Shown one piece after another: positions 34,989 to 44,585 of a DNA stretch of 64,000 nt. The translations under genes were made by a program, and so were the position numbers. The notes beneath the pieces were generated by a model. The model made no database searches. It had not been told where the DNA came from and saw only the letters and a list, made by a program, of their open reading frames with translations. Position 1 is the stretch's first letter, and the number at the start of each line of letters is the position of its first letter. The stretch comes from Lysinibacillus antri (GTDB lineage Bacteria > Bacillota > Bacilli > Bacillales_A > Planococcaceae), in NCBI RefSeq assembly GCF_003977595.1, contig NZ_RYYR01000022.1:1-64000 (forward strand), written 5' to 3'.

Positions 34989-36728
34989 TTGTCACAACAC
35001 AACAAAGTGAATCCAGCAGATCCAACGACGATACCAAAATTTATTGATCCATTGGAAAAGCCGAAAGTTGCTCGTCCAAAACGTAACCTCAAATATCCAC
35101 TCAATTCGTACTATGAGCTAGAAATGAAAGAAGCCTACCACCGTTTCCATCGATATTTTCCACTGACGAAAGTTTGGGGATATGATGGGCTTGTTCCGGG
35201 GCCGACAATTGAAGCGATGAAAGATAAAACAACGTATGTGAAGTATATTAATAAATTGCCGAAAAAACACTTTCTTCCGGTTGACACAACACTGCATACG
35301 GCCAACGATTCACCAGAAGTGCGAACAGTAACGCATTTACATGGCGCTAATGTTTTCTGGGAAAGCGATGGGCACCCTGAATCTTGGTATACACAAAACT
35401 ATGAATATGTAGGACCAAAATTTAGAAGAGAAGTACACGAATATACAAATCATCAACCTGCAACAACACTATGGTACCATGACCACGCAATGGCCTTAAC
35501 AAGATTAAATGTGTATGCAGGGCTTGCGGGGTATTATTTGCTGCGTGACTTTATGGAAGAGCGATTACAACTGCCAAGCGGAAAATATGAAATTCCAATG
35601 ATTATTCAAGATAAATCGTTTAATGAAGACGGATCGCTCTTTTATCCAGATGGACCTCAACCACCTTTCCCTCCAGCCCCTGTTAAACCGTCTATTACAG
35701 TAGGACATCTGGGGAACACAATTACTGTCAATGGTAAAGTTTGGCCATACCTTAACGTAGAGCCAAGAAAATACCGATTCCGTATGTTAAATGCATCAAA
35801 CAGAAGAGGGTATATTTTTAGACTGTCGAACAATCAGCCGATGATTCAATTAGGAACGGATGGTGGATTTTTAACAGCGCCGAATCCAATCAACACAATT
35901 GAATTACTGCCAGCTGAAAGAACGGATCTGATTATTGACTTCACCAATCTAGCAGGTCAAACAATTACCCTCATGAATGATGATACAGAATCCGCTCCAC
36001 CAAATGAGCATACAAGTGTCATTATGCAATTCCGCGTATGTGTCCCACTACAAGGTAAAGATACGAGCGTGATTCCAACAGAAATGGCACCACGTGGAAT
36101 GGATCTTCATACGGAGCATGCGCATATTGAAAGAGATTTACCATTAACAGCTTCAGTAGATGACTATGGAAGACTCATGCTGATGCTCAATGACAAGATG
36201 TATCATGAGCCTGCGACAGAGAAACCATCTTTAGACTCCATTGAAATTTGGAATTTCATTAATACGACACCAATTCCGCATCCAATTCATATCCATTTAA
36301 TTCAGGGTAAGATTATTGGAAGGAGACCTTTTGACGTGCAAAAGTATTTAAATGAAGGAATCCTTGAAATGGGTGACTTGGAATTGCCGCGTGATTATGA
36401 AACGGGCTTTAAAGATGTATTTAAAGCAGATGTCGGCTATGTAACATCGGTCATCATGCATTGGAAAGACTTCACAGGCAACTACATTTGGCACTGTCAT
36501 TTCTTAGAACATGAAGATCACGATATGATGCGACCAATTACTGTCATCAATGACGCACACCCGGTTCAACTTCCTCATGCAAACGAAGGCCATAACGAAG
36601 CGGCACCACCAACTGACAATCCACAAAACAATCAGCTAGCAAACACGTTACTAGCAAAAGATAGCGAACTGTCAGAAAGTGTAGAAGAAACCGATGCTGA
36701 AACGAACGATAACAAGGAAGAGGAATAG
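34989..36728 (+). CDS. cotA: CotA-like multicopper oxidase (spore coat laccase)
   Basis: Oxidises phenols and bilirubin-like compounds with four copper ions in the outer spore coat. The copper ligands are in THLHGAN, LWYHDHAM, HPIHIHL and IWHCHFLEHEDHDMM (type 1 His-Cys-His-Met). Length to the family end is about 525 residues, but this protein goes on to 579 with an acidic Asn/Glu-rich tail of about 50 residues not expected in CotA. Start TTG 34989, after AGGAGG. No signal peptide, as usual for CotA. Confidence 0.93.
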   Translation: MSQHNKVNPADPTTIPKFIDPLEKPKVARPKRNLKYPLNSYYELEMKEAYHRFHRYFPLTKVWGYDGLVPGPTIEAMKDKTTYVKYINKLPKKHFLPVDTTLHTANDSPEVRTVTHLHGANVFWESDGHPESWYTQNYEYVGPKFRREVHEYTNHQPATTLWYHDHAMALTRLNVYAGLAGYYLLRDFMEERLQLPSGKYEIPMIIQDKSFNEDGSLFYPDGPQPPFPPAPVKPSITVGHLGNTITVNGKVWPYLNVEPRKYRFRMLNASNRRGYIFRLSNNQPMIQLGTDGGFLTAPNPINTIELLPAERTDLIIDFTNLAGQTITLMNDDTESAPPNEHTSVIMQFRVCVPLQGKDTSVIPTEMAPRGMDLHTEHAHIERDLPLTASVDDYGRLMLMLNDKMYHEPATEKPSLDSIEIWNFINTTPIPHPIHIHLIQGKIIGRRPFDVQKYLNEGILEMGDLELPRDYETGFKDVFKADVGYVTSVIMHWKDFTGNYIWHCHFLEHEDHDMMRPITVINDAHPVQLPHANEGHNEAAPPTDNPQNNQLANTLLAKDSELSESVEETDAETNDNKEEE

Positions 36729-37083
36729 ACGAATTTCATAAAAGATAATTAATGAATTGCATTGTGATGTTGTATACTTCAATCGCCCATCTCTTTAGTG
36801 TATCTAGGGAGATGGGTTTTTATTTTGCGGTTACGATATTCGACTGATATAGAATTAAGTGTCATTTACACATATTTTTAAATAAGTCGTATGTCGATTT
36901 CGCTATATGTAGATTTGCAGGATGTAACGGATTTCTCCAAAAAATTAGTTGTAATTTCCGAAAAAAATTGTCTATTGGACGAAAAGTATTTGCGGACCCC
37001 TTGCAGTAAGTCTGCGCTCTGAAAGTTTGATAAATATGTAAAGATAATTGTAGAAGAATTAACTTTACGAGAGGGGTTCGATT
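36729..37083. other. Intergenic region with terminator
   Basis: Holds the cotA terminator at 36786-36822 (CCCATCTC with GAGATGGG, then TTTTTATTTT). The remaining 260 bases to the ABC gene hold no supported gene; its ribosome site is GAGAGGGG at about 37069-37076. Confidence 0.55.
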
Positions 37084-38865
37084 ATGTTTAACAAGCAATT
37101 TACACCTTATGTAAGAAAAGAAGCATTGTTTTATATTTGGGGATTCGTAGGGAGTTTGTTTCGTTTTTTAATTCCGCTATCTGTTCCTCTTATTCTAAAA
37201 TACATTTTTGATGTTTTACTCCAAAGTAGTACTTACACAAATGCTGAAAAAGTTGAAAAGTTATTTCTGATTGCGATTTGTATGGTCATCACCTTTTTAT
37301 TTATTCGCTATCCAATGGAATACGTTAGACAATACTGTATCCATACAGCTAATAATAATATTCTTAAAAAGCTTCGTCAGGATATCTTTGATAAAATTCA
37401 TTCCCTCGATGCGAAATATTTTACAGAAAATAAAAGCGGGGAAATTGGTACACGTTTTTTTGATGATGTCGAGAAGGTAAAAGGATACTTGACAGCAACA
37501 TTCGGAAATATTTTCATTGAAATGATTGTGTTGCTCACTGTTGTTGGAATTATGCTCGTACTTAACCCGAAGCTTGCGATGATCTCCATTGTTTTGATAA
37601 CGATTCAGTTTTTGCTTGCACACTTTTTTTCGAAAAAATTTAAAATCTCTACAAAGAACATGATGAATGAGCGGTCGATTTTAAATGGGTTTATTTTTGA
37701 AAAAATTCAAGGCGCATTTATTTCTAAGTTATTTTCTGCTGAAAAACGTGATAAACAGGAATTGAATGAGCGTCTGGGACAATATGAAGTGTTAACCGAT
37801 AAACAGGCTAAAATTAATGCCCTTTCGTTATCTTCCGTGAATGTATTAATTGATTTTACACCTTTACTTGTAGCGTTTATTGCAAGTTGGTTTGTCATTG
37901 AAGGGAATTTAACGGTGGGTAGTCTCATTGCTTTCTTTGCTTATGTAGAAAAAATGCGAAGTCCTGTTGCGGCACTGGTTCAAGCATTTCCAGTCATTAC
38001 AGAAGGTAGTGTTGCCCTACAGCGAATTTTTGACTTTTTAACTATTGAACAGTCGATTAAGGAAAAAGAACATCCAACTGTTTTAAATTCGTTCCAAAAT
38101 TCTATTAAATTTAACCATGTTTCATTTTCTTATGATCAGTCTCGTCAGATATTAAATCGGGTTCATTTTACAATCGAAAAAGGAAAAACCTATGCATTTG
38201 TTGGTGAAAGTGGCGGGGGGAAAAGCACGATTTTACAGCTCCTTATGCGAATGTACGATGCAAGTTGTGGTGATGTGCTGATCGATGGAGAAAATATTAG
38301 AGATTATTCAATTTCCAGTTTGCGAGATCAGATGGGGATCGTCACACAAGATAATTTTTTATATAGCTCATCAATTAAAGAAAACATTAAGTTAGGAAAA
38401 CCTGATGCAACAGATGAGGAAGTGGAATTAGCAGCAAAGAAAGCTTTTGCGGACGAATTTATCACAAAGTTGCCTAAAGGATATGATACAGAAATCGGTG
38501 AAAGAGGAATTAAGCTTTCAGGGGGGCAAAAGCAAAGAATTTCCCTTGCGCGGGTATTTTTAAAAGACCCATCTATTTTAATATTAGATGAGGCGACGAG
38601 TGCTCTTGATAATGAAAGTGAAAAGCTCGTGCAACAATCCGTTTTCCAAGTAGGAAGAGATAAAACAGTCATCATGATTGCCCATAGACTTTCGACAATT
38701 GTTAATGCTGATACGATTTTTGTTCTTAAAAATGGCGAGATTATCGAAAGTGGAAGTCACCAAAGTTTATTGAACTTAAATGGCTATTACAAAGAACTGC
38801 ATTCAAAACAAAATGAACTTGAACCGAAAAAGCCGTCTATGAAAAAAGCAAAATTAGTTTCATAA
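37084..38865 (+). CDS. ABC-type exporter (fused membrane and ATPase domains)
   Basis: The 593-residue half-transporter has six membrane helices (about 15-310), then an ATPase with Walker A GESGGGKST, the signature LSGGQKQRIS, Walker B ILILDEATSA and the switch His in AHRLST, all intact. It works as a dimer to export lipids, peptides or drugs. There is no substrate clue; it could pair with itself. ATG 37084 after GAGGGG. Followed by its own terminator. Confidence 0.88.
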   Translation: MFNKQFTPYVRKEALFYIWGFVGSLFRFLIPLSVPLILKYIFDVLLQSSTYTNAEKVEKLFLIAICMVITFLFIRYPMEYVRQYCIHTANNNILKKLRQDIFDKIHSLDAKYFTENKSGEIGTRFFDDVEKVKGYLTATFGNIFIEMIVLLTVVGIMLVLNPKLAMISIVLITIQFLLAHFFSKKFKISTKNMMNERSILNGFIFEKIQGAFISKLFSAEKRDKQELNERLGQYEVLTDKQAKINALSLSSVNVLIDFTPLLVAFIASWFVIEGNLTVGSLIAFFAYVEKMRSPVAALVQAFPVITEGSVALQRIFDFLTIEQSIKEKEHPTVLNSFQNSIKFNHVSFSYDQSRQILNRVHFTIEKGKTYAFVGESGGGKSTILQLLMRMYDASCGDVLIDGENIRDYSISSLRDQMGIVTQDNFLYSSSIKENIKLGKPDATDEEVELAAKKAFADEFITKLPKGYDTEIGERGIKLSGGQKQRISLARVFLKDPSILILDEATSALDNESEKLVQQSVFQVGRDKTVIMIAHRLSTIVNADTIFVLKNGEIIESGSHQSLLNLNGYYKELHSKQNELEPKKPSMKKAKLVS

Positions 38866-38879
38866 TTAGTTTTGGTCTA

Positions 38880-38919
38880 AAAATGTCCGTAAGCAACTCT
38901 GAAACGGGCATTTTTTTAT
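38880..38919 (+). terminator. Terminator after ABC exporter
   Basis: AAATGTCCGT and ACGGGCATTT pair and are followed by TTTT. Confidence 0.75.
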
Positions 38920-39056
38920 GCTGGCAGGATGATGGTTACTTTTTCAGCGTGACATGTTTCCTCTTATCATTGTGTCGAATTAATTTTCTATTCAGTTACA
39001 CGCTCATTATGTAAAATGGAATTTAAAGGGAAGTTTATTAGTTAGGTGGTGAGAGG

Positions 39057-40535
39057 GTGGAGAAAACGAATCATATGAATTGGGAGTTTGAAACGATTAC
39101 AAAGCATACACAGGATATTCTTATTGTGGTTGATCAAAATCAAATTGTTCAGTTTATAACTCCTTCTTTTGAAACAGTATTAGGTTATCGAATAGAAGAA
39201 CTTTTGGGAAGAAATGTCTTTGATCCGGTTTTTCCTGAAGACCGGGATCGATTGATTGCCTCACATCGGGAAGTGATCAATCTAAAGGAACCAAAGATGG
39301 ATGAATACCGCGTTTATCATAAAAATGGTGAAGTCAAATATGTTGAATCACGGGTAATGTTGATTCCCAATGACCCGAATAATCTAGTGGTGGTTAACAT
39401 TAGAGACATTACGTTACGAAAATCGATGGAAGCTGAGCTTGCAAACCGCAAGAACCGATATCAAGTCTTGCAAAATCAATTAAAAAAATACTCTCAAGAT
39501 CTATCAATGGTGTTGAAGTTGTCAGATTTAAAAAATAGGTTAATAGAAGAACTTGAAACCGTACTCCCAGAAGCACAACCGTTGATTAGTATTTTTCATC
39601 GTGAAACGGAGTCTTTTGAAGGTGATTTCCCAATTGGACTACTATCTTATTTACCAACATTGGCGATAGGTAAAATACAATATGATAATGAGCAGATACA
39701 TATTTTACTAGGGGAGCGAAAAGAGAAAGCGCACATTCTTACAATCAATGCTTGTTCAATCAAGGAGTCAATGGATTCAATTTGGTTTGAAACATTGATT
39801 TTTTATACGGTAATGGTCTTTGAAAGTTTACATGTTATTGAAAATTTAATAAATCAATTGGAAAGTGCCCTTCAAAATAATAAACGTCCACAATGGATGA
39901 TGCGATTATTGTTTAATTTATCCGAAAAGCAAAGGCTGGAATTATCTAGTGATTTACATGACACGGTATTACACGAACAAATGATACTCTATCGAAACCT
40001 TGATGCCATTTTAAAAGAATATAATTTTGAAGGCGAAATTCAAGATCAGCTTAACGGGATTGTAAAAGGGGTATCAGATTCGATTCACCAAATTCAAATG
40101 ACTTGCCATGAGCTGCGTCCTCCACTGTTACGGGAACTGGGATTATTGAGCTCGTTAGAAAACTTATTTGAATACATGCAAGTATCGTCTACTTTTAAAA
40201 TCAACTACACAACGGAGATTAGAGAGTCCCTCGTTTTAAACGAAGAAGAAACGATAGGTCTATACCGAATTGTTCAGGAGTTACTAAACAATGCTGGGAA
40301 ACACTCTCGAGCTAGTAATCTTTATTTTTATATAGAAAATAAAGAGAATAATATTATGCTTCAATACTCAGACGATGGTATAGGATTTGACTCCGAAAAG
40401 TTGACGCCTACCTACAAAAGTATTGGTCTATCTGGAATGAGAGAAAGAATTAAAAGCCTTGGAGGTACCATTGAATTTGACACACAGCCTGGAGAAGGCC
40501 TTCGCGTTAGACTTGAATTACCGATAACTAGATAA
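39057..40535 (+). CDS. PAS sensor histidine kinase (NarL-type partner, ComP-like kinase core)
   Basis: The 492-residue protein has an N-terminal PAS domain (about 10-125), a coiled linker, a variable middle domain and a HisKA_3-type kinase core with phospho-acceptor His301 in SSDLHDTVLHEQ. ATP-binding boxes are intact: N-box QELLNNAGKH (Asn411/412), G1 DDGIGFD, G2 SIGLSGMRER. No membrane helix, so the sensor is cytoplasmic. Start GTG 39057 after AGGTGGTGAG. A terminator separates it from the second kinase gene, which is a diverged duplicate. Confidence 0.87.
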   Translation: MEKTNHMNWEFETITKHTQDILIVVDQNQIVQFITPSFETVLGYRIEELLGRNVFDPVFPEDRDRLIASHREVINLKEPKMDEYRVYHKNGEVKYVESRVMLIPNDPNNLVVVNIRDITLRKSMEAELANRKNRYQVLQNQLKKYSQDLSMVLKLSDLKNRLIEELETVLPEAQPLISIFHRETESFEGDFPIGLLSYLPTLAIGKIQYDNEQIHILLGERKEKAHILTINACSIKESMDSIWFETLIFYTVMVFESLHVIENLINQLESALQNNKRPQWMMRLLFNLSEKQRLELSSDLHDTVLHEQMILYRNLDAILKEYNFEGEIQDQLNGIVKGVSDSIHQIQMTCHELRPPLLRELGLLSSLENLFEYMQVSSTFKINYTTEIRESLVLNEEETIGLYRIVQELLNNAGKHSRASNLYFYIENKENNIMLQYSDDGIGFDSEKLTPTYKSIGLSGMRERIKSLGGTIEFDTQPGEGLRVRLELPITR

Positions 40536-40552
40536 GTTCATTCATAAGAAGA

Positions 40553-40588
40553 TAGATAAGCCACGTAAAAAGTGGTTTATTTTTTTGT
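40553..40588 (+). terminator. Terminator between the two kinase genes
   Basis: ATAAGCCAC and GTGGTTTAT pair and are followed by seven T residues, so the second kinase is likely transcribed on its own. Confidence 0.7.
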
Positions 40589-40730
40589 TCGAAAATCATG
40601 CAGCGAAAGTCTTATATATAGACCTAAGCTACACTAGAAAAAAGCGCCTATCACGCAAGATTTTTTCGGTTCAGGAAAGACAGAATTAAGGTAAACTACT
40701 AATACCAAGTTGAAAATAGGTGGTGTTTTT

Positions 40731-42167
40731 ATGAGCTTCAACCAAGAAATGTTTGAAACCATCCTTACTCATACAAGCGATATGCTCCTTATTGTTGATG
40801 AAAATCGTCACATTATCTATTCCACCCCAAGTGTATACGAAATTACGGGTTATACACCTGAAGAATTAAATGATGTTGACGTATTTATTATAGTACATCC
40901 TGAAGATCGAGAACTGATGATGCATCGACATAAGCACTTATTAGATTCTGGTAAGAGCAACTCTACCGAATATCGTATGGTGCGAAAGAATGGTGAAATT
41001 CGTTATTTTGAATGTAAAACTACCCCATTGCCAGGGACTGAAAATTATCTCCAAGTAGTTTCGACAAGAGATGTGACTGAACGAAAACGAATGGAATTAG
41101 AACTGGAATATCATAAAAATCGACACGAAGTTTTACAAAATAGTTTAAAAAGTTTCTCAAATGATCTTACGGTCGTAATGAAATTTTCCGATCTTAAGGA
41201 GAGGATCGTGAAGGAGCTAGTCACAATCCTTCCAAACTCAAATCCTCAAATTCTAACTGCTATTCCTAACGAACTATCTAATGAACAGGATTTACAAAGC
41301 GGTAAAATTGCAAAGCTTTCTAGCAATATTTTTATAAAACTAGGTGAGCGAAAGCAACATCCCTATATTATTTCCCTTGATGCAACTGCTATGAGCGAAC
41401 CAATGGAATTCATTTGGTTAGAAACCTTTGTAAATTATTCTGTCATGGTTTTTGAAAATCTCAATATGATCGAAAATCTAATGTATCAGCTAGAAACGAC
41501 GACTCTTAGTAAGGAAACACCACAATGGGTACTACGCATGATGTTTAACCTTCAAGAACAGCAAAGATTGACCTTATCCAGTGATTTACACGATACCGTT
41601 TTACAAGACCAAATCGACTTATATCGAAGACTCGAAACGTTATTAAAACGATCTGAACTCAATCAGGAAGCAAAAGTGAAACTAATTGAAATCGAACAAG
41701 GGTTGTTAGATATCATTCATTCGATTAGAGCAACTTGTAATGAGTTGCGTCCACCTCTTTTAAGAGAGTTGGGACTTGAAAAATCATTGGAAAATTTGTT
41801 TGAGCATGTTCAATTGACGTCTACTTATAGAATCCTTTTTACATCCAAAAATGTCTCCCAGCTATCCATAAGTGAGGAGCAAACCATTGGAATCTACAGA
41901 ATTGTACAGGAATTTCTTCATTATGCGGAAGAACATTCGAAGGCAAATGTAGTAAATTTCGATCTTTCAGTTGAAAATGAACATTTAAGGCTCGTCTATC
42001 GTGATGATGGTCTAACGATGGGTCCTTTGTCACCAAATATGAGAATTACGAGTGCTAGCCAGAGAGCGCAAAGTCTTGGAGGAAAAATGGATTTCACCTC
42101 GAGTCATGGAAGTGCGTTTATGGCTACTTTGGAGTTGCCCATCCATCTTGAAAGGAGTTTAGTATAA
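40731..42167 (+). CDS. PAS histidine kinase paralogue with degenerate ATP-binding domain
   Basis: The 478-residue protein matches the previous kinase throughout: PAS domain, middle domain and HisKA_3 helix with His287 in SSDLHDTVLQDQ. The ATPase part has decayed at each key site: the N-box is QEFLHYAEEH (both Asn lost, His397-Tyr398), G1 is DDGLTMG for DDGIGFD, and G2 is ITSASQRAQSLGG for GLSGMRERI. It probably cannot bind ATP and may act as a phosphatase or phospho-acceptor. ATG 40731 follows AGGTGGTG. It overlaps the regulator gene by one base. Confidence 0.85.
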   Translation: MSFNQEMFETILTHTSDMLLIVDENRHIIYSTPSVYEITGYTPEELNDVDVFIIVHPEDRELMMHRHKHLLDSGKSNSTEYRMVRKNGEIRYFECKTTPLPGTENYLQVVSTRDVTERKRMELELEYHKNRHEVLQNSLKSFSNDLTVVMKFSDLKERIVKELVTILPNSNPQILTAIPNELSNEQDLQSGKIAKLSSNIFIKLGERKQHPYIISLDATAMSEPMEFIWLETFVNYSVMVFENLNMIENLMYQLETTTLSKETPQWVLRMMFNLQEQQRLTLSSDLHDTVLQDQIDLYRRLETLLKRSELNQEAKVKLIEIEQGLLDIIHSIRATCNELRPPLLRELGLEKSLENLFEHVQLTSTYRILFTSKNVSQLSISEEQTIGIYRIVQEFLHYAEEHSKANVVNFDLSVENEHLRLVYRDDGLTMGPLSPNMRITSASQRAQSLGGKMDFTSSHGSAFMATLELPIHLERSLV

Positions 42168-42817
42168 TGGTAAATATTTTAATTGTAGATGACCATTTAT
42201 CAATCATTGAAGGGACAAAAATGCTATTAGAGCAAGAACCCGATTTTAAGATTACGGTTGAAAATAGTTCATTGAATGCAATGAATCTAATTAAGTTAAA
42301 ACATTATGATGTCTTGTTATTTGATTTGTACATGCCGCATTTAAACGGACTTGAACTAGCAAAACAAGCACTTGCCTATAATCCTGAGTTAACGGTCTTA
42401 ATCTATACAGGATTTGATATTAAGCCTCATTTTAATTTGCTTGTGGAAGCGGGTATTTCTGGATTTCTATCAAAAACATCCTCAAGAGATGAGTTAGTGG
42501 CAGGTATTCGGAGTGCGTTAAAAAAGCAGGTCATTCTTCCACTTTCTCTAGTTAGAGAACTAAGAAGACCAGGAATCATCTCAGATAGTTCGAGTTCGAA
42601 TGGGAAAGTAGTGTTAACAGCCAACGAAGAACAAATTTTACTAGAGCTCTCGAAAGGCAAAAGCACTCGCGAAATCGCTGCTACGTTAGCCATGAGTCAA
42701 AGATCGTTAGAATATAATTTGACCGCGCTCTATCAAAAGTTTGGTGTACGAACAAGAGTGGATACGATTGCGAAAGCGAAAAGCCTTGGATTAATTCCAG
42801 AAGAAGAATTGAAGTAA
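42167..42817 (+). CDS. NarL/FixJ-type response regulator
   Basis: The 216-residue regulator has a receiver domain (acidic pair Asp8/Asp9, phospho-acceptor Asp53 in LLFDLYMP, Lys in GFLSKTSS) and a C-terminal LuxR-type helix-turn-helix (LSKGKSTREIAATLAMSQRSLE). It should activate transcription when phosphorylated by one of the adjacent kinases. Its ATG overlaps the degenerate-kinase stop. The MacAB-like exporter lies 220 bp downstream past a terminator and may be its target. Confidence 0.9.
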   Translation: MVNILIVDDHLSIIEGTKMLLEQEPDFKITVENSSLNAMNLIKLKHYDVLLFDLYMPHLNGLELAKQALAYNPELTVLIYTGFDIKPHFNLLVEAGISGFLSKTSSRDELVAGIRSALKKQVILPLSLVRELRRPGIISDSSSSNGKVVLTANEEQILLELSKGKSTREIAATLAMSQRSLEYNLTALYQKFGVRTRVDTIAKAKSLGLIPEEELK

Positions 42818-42850
42818 AAACTATCAGGGATTCCTGGTAGTTTTTTTATT
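42817..42850 (+). terminator. Terminator of kinase-regulator operon
   Basis: AAACTATCAGG and CCTGGTAGTTT form the stem, followed by TTTTT. Confidence 0.8.
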
Positions 42851-42862
42851 TTTCCTAATAAG

Positions 42863-42958
42863 TCGCGGAGCACCACAAAATTTTGCGGTGTTCTTCAATT
42901 CGTCTGCGGTGTACTTCAAAAAACTGTGCGGTGGTCCTCCAAAAGATGTGCGGTTTCT
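42863..42958. repeat. About 22-bp degenerate array (GCGGTG core)
   Basis: GCGG(A/T)G followed by a CTTCAA-like stretch recurs at 42865, 42885, 42906, 42928 and 42950 (spacing 20, 21, 22, 22). Only about half of each unit is conserved. It lies between the regulator terminator and the exporter operon. Confidence 0.65.
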
Positions 42959-43038
42959 ATGAGGGGATTGTTTCGTAAAATAAAGGTGTAAAGAACAGCA
43001 AGCACAATAAAAACACATATCAAATTGGAGGAAAGAAA

Positions 43039-43896
43039 ATGAAAAGGAGTACAAAGATTACGAGTTTCGTTGTGGGTGGAGTGTTGGTTGTATCCTTAGT
43101 TTCAGGTGCCTTTTTTACACAAAAGGGATCTGCATCATACGAAGAGGAAACGGTTCAGATAGAAGACATGACAACATATTATAGTTTTTCTGGAACAGTT
43201 GATGCAAAAGCGAGACAAAACATCGTTAGTCAAAAGGAAATGCATGTGGAAGAAGTACTTGTAAAAGCAGGAGATCAAGTAAAAACGGGTGATGTGTTAG
43301 TCCTTAGTTCAGAAGGTGAGGAAATACGAGCTGAAATTGACGGAGAGGTAGCAGGCGTTTACACGAAAAATAATAGCCATGCCATGAAAGGAACAAGATT
43401 AGTTGATATTGTGGATTATAGCAATTTACATGTGAAGGTAAAAGTAGATGAATACGACCTGAAATATGTTGAGGTTGACCAAGAAGTGGATGTGACAATC
43501 AACGCTCTTGAAAAGGACATCAAGGGGAAAATATACGCCATTTCAAAAGAAGCGATTAACGAAAACGGAATATCGTATTTTACAGCGATGATCGATTTTG
43601 AAAAAGATGAAAGTATTCGAGTGGGTATGAGTGCTGAATCAAAAGTGCTAAAAGATCATGCGACAGGGATTAACACTGTATCGATGAAGGCAATCCAATT
43701 TGATAGTAAAAATAAACCTTACGTATTGATTACTTCTGAAGACGGGAAGCCAATTAAACAATATGTTGAAACGGGAATTAACGATGGTACAACAATCGAA
43801 GTTAAAAGTGGGTTAGAAGTGGACGATATTGTCATGATCCCAAAAGCTGCTCCAGTGAACAGTGCTGCTGCGATGCATGGAGGAGGCAATCAATAG
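43039..43896 (+). CDS. MacA/YknX-like membrane fusion protein
   Basis: The 285-residue protein has an N-terminal anchor helix (about 8-28), then a HlyD-type biotinyl-lipoyl fold (SFSGTVDAKARQNIVSQKEM) and beta-barrel domains. It lacks the long coiled-coil hairpin of Gram-negative MacA, as expected where no outer membrane is present. It links the ABC pump to the cell exterior. ATG 43039 follows GGAGG. First gene of a three-gene operon overlapping the ATPase gene. Confidence 0.83.
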   Translation: MKRSTKITSFVVGGVLVVSLVSGAFFTQKGSASYEEETVQIEDMTTYYSFSGTVDAKARQNIVSQKEMHVEEVLVKAGDQVKTGDVLVLSSEGEEIRAEIDGEVAGVYTKNNSHAMKGTRLVDIVDYSNLHVKVKVDEYDLKYVEVDQEVDVTINALEKDIKGKIYAISKEAINENGISYFTAMIDFEKDESIRVGMSAESKVLKDHATGINTVSMKAIQFDSKNKPYVLITSEDGKPIKQYVETGINDGTTIEVKSGLEVDDIVMIPKAAPVNSAAAMHGGGNQ

Positions 43897-44585
43897 TGAA
43901 CGATAACATTTTGACGATGACTGGGATAACGAAGGCCTATCGTATGGGAAATGAAGAACAAATCGTTTTAAAACAAATTGATTTACAAGTAAAGAAAGGC
44001 GATTTCCTTGCAGTACTAGGTCCATCTGGTTCAGGGAAATCAACCTTAATGAATATTATCGGCTGTCTTGATTCACCTTCTAGTGGCAACTATGTACTAT
44101 CGAATCAGCCAATTAACGCATTACATGATAAGGAACTAGCTGCCATAAGAAACAAAGAAATCGGATTTATCTTTCAACAGTTTCAACTACTACCAAGACT
44201 AAGTGCCCTACAAAATGTCGAACTTCCCCTAGTTTACGCTGGCATAAATGAAAAGGAACGGAAGAAAAGAGCGAAAGAAATGCTACGTAGAGTGGGACTG
44301 GAAGACAAAATACAAAATCGCCCGAATCAGCTTTCTGGTGGTCAGCAACAAAGAGTGGCAATCGCGCGGGCAATGGTCACAGAGCCTACGATTTTACTAG
44401 CCGATGAACCAACTGGAGCATTGGATCAAAAAACGGGTCAACAAATTATGGAACTTTTCCAAGAAATTAATCATGAGGGGAAAACCATTGTCATGATTAC
44501 CCATGATAAAGAAATTGCCAAACACGCAAATCGAATTGTCCATATTTTAGACGGTCAATTGAGGGAGGAGCGGGCGTATGTTTAA
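43896..44585 (+). CDS. MacB-type ABC ATPase
   Basis: The 229-residue ATPase has Walker A GPSGSGKST, the Q-loop in FIFQQFQLLPRL, signature LSGGQQQRVA, Walker B ILLADEPTGALD and the His switch in MITHDKE, as in LolD/MacB/YknY. GTG 43896 overlaps the previous stop codon. It powers the FtsX-like permease encoded next. Confidence 0.9.
   Translation: MNDNILTMTGITKAYRMGNEEQIVLKQIDLQVKKGDFLAVLGPSGSGKSTLMNIIGCLDSPSSGNYVLSNQPINALHDKELAAIRNKEIGFIFQQFQLLPRLSALQNVELPLVYAGINEKERKKRAKEMLRRVGLEDKIQNRPNQLSGGQQQRVAIARAMVTEPTILLADEPTGALDQKTGQQIMELFQEINHEGKTIVMITHDKEIAKHANRIVHILDGQLREERAYV

Noticed and set aside
37084-38865. ABC exporter as part of the CotA or kinase operon
   Set aside because: Terminators stand before and after it, so it is a single transcription unit.
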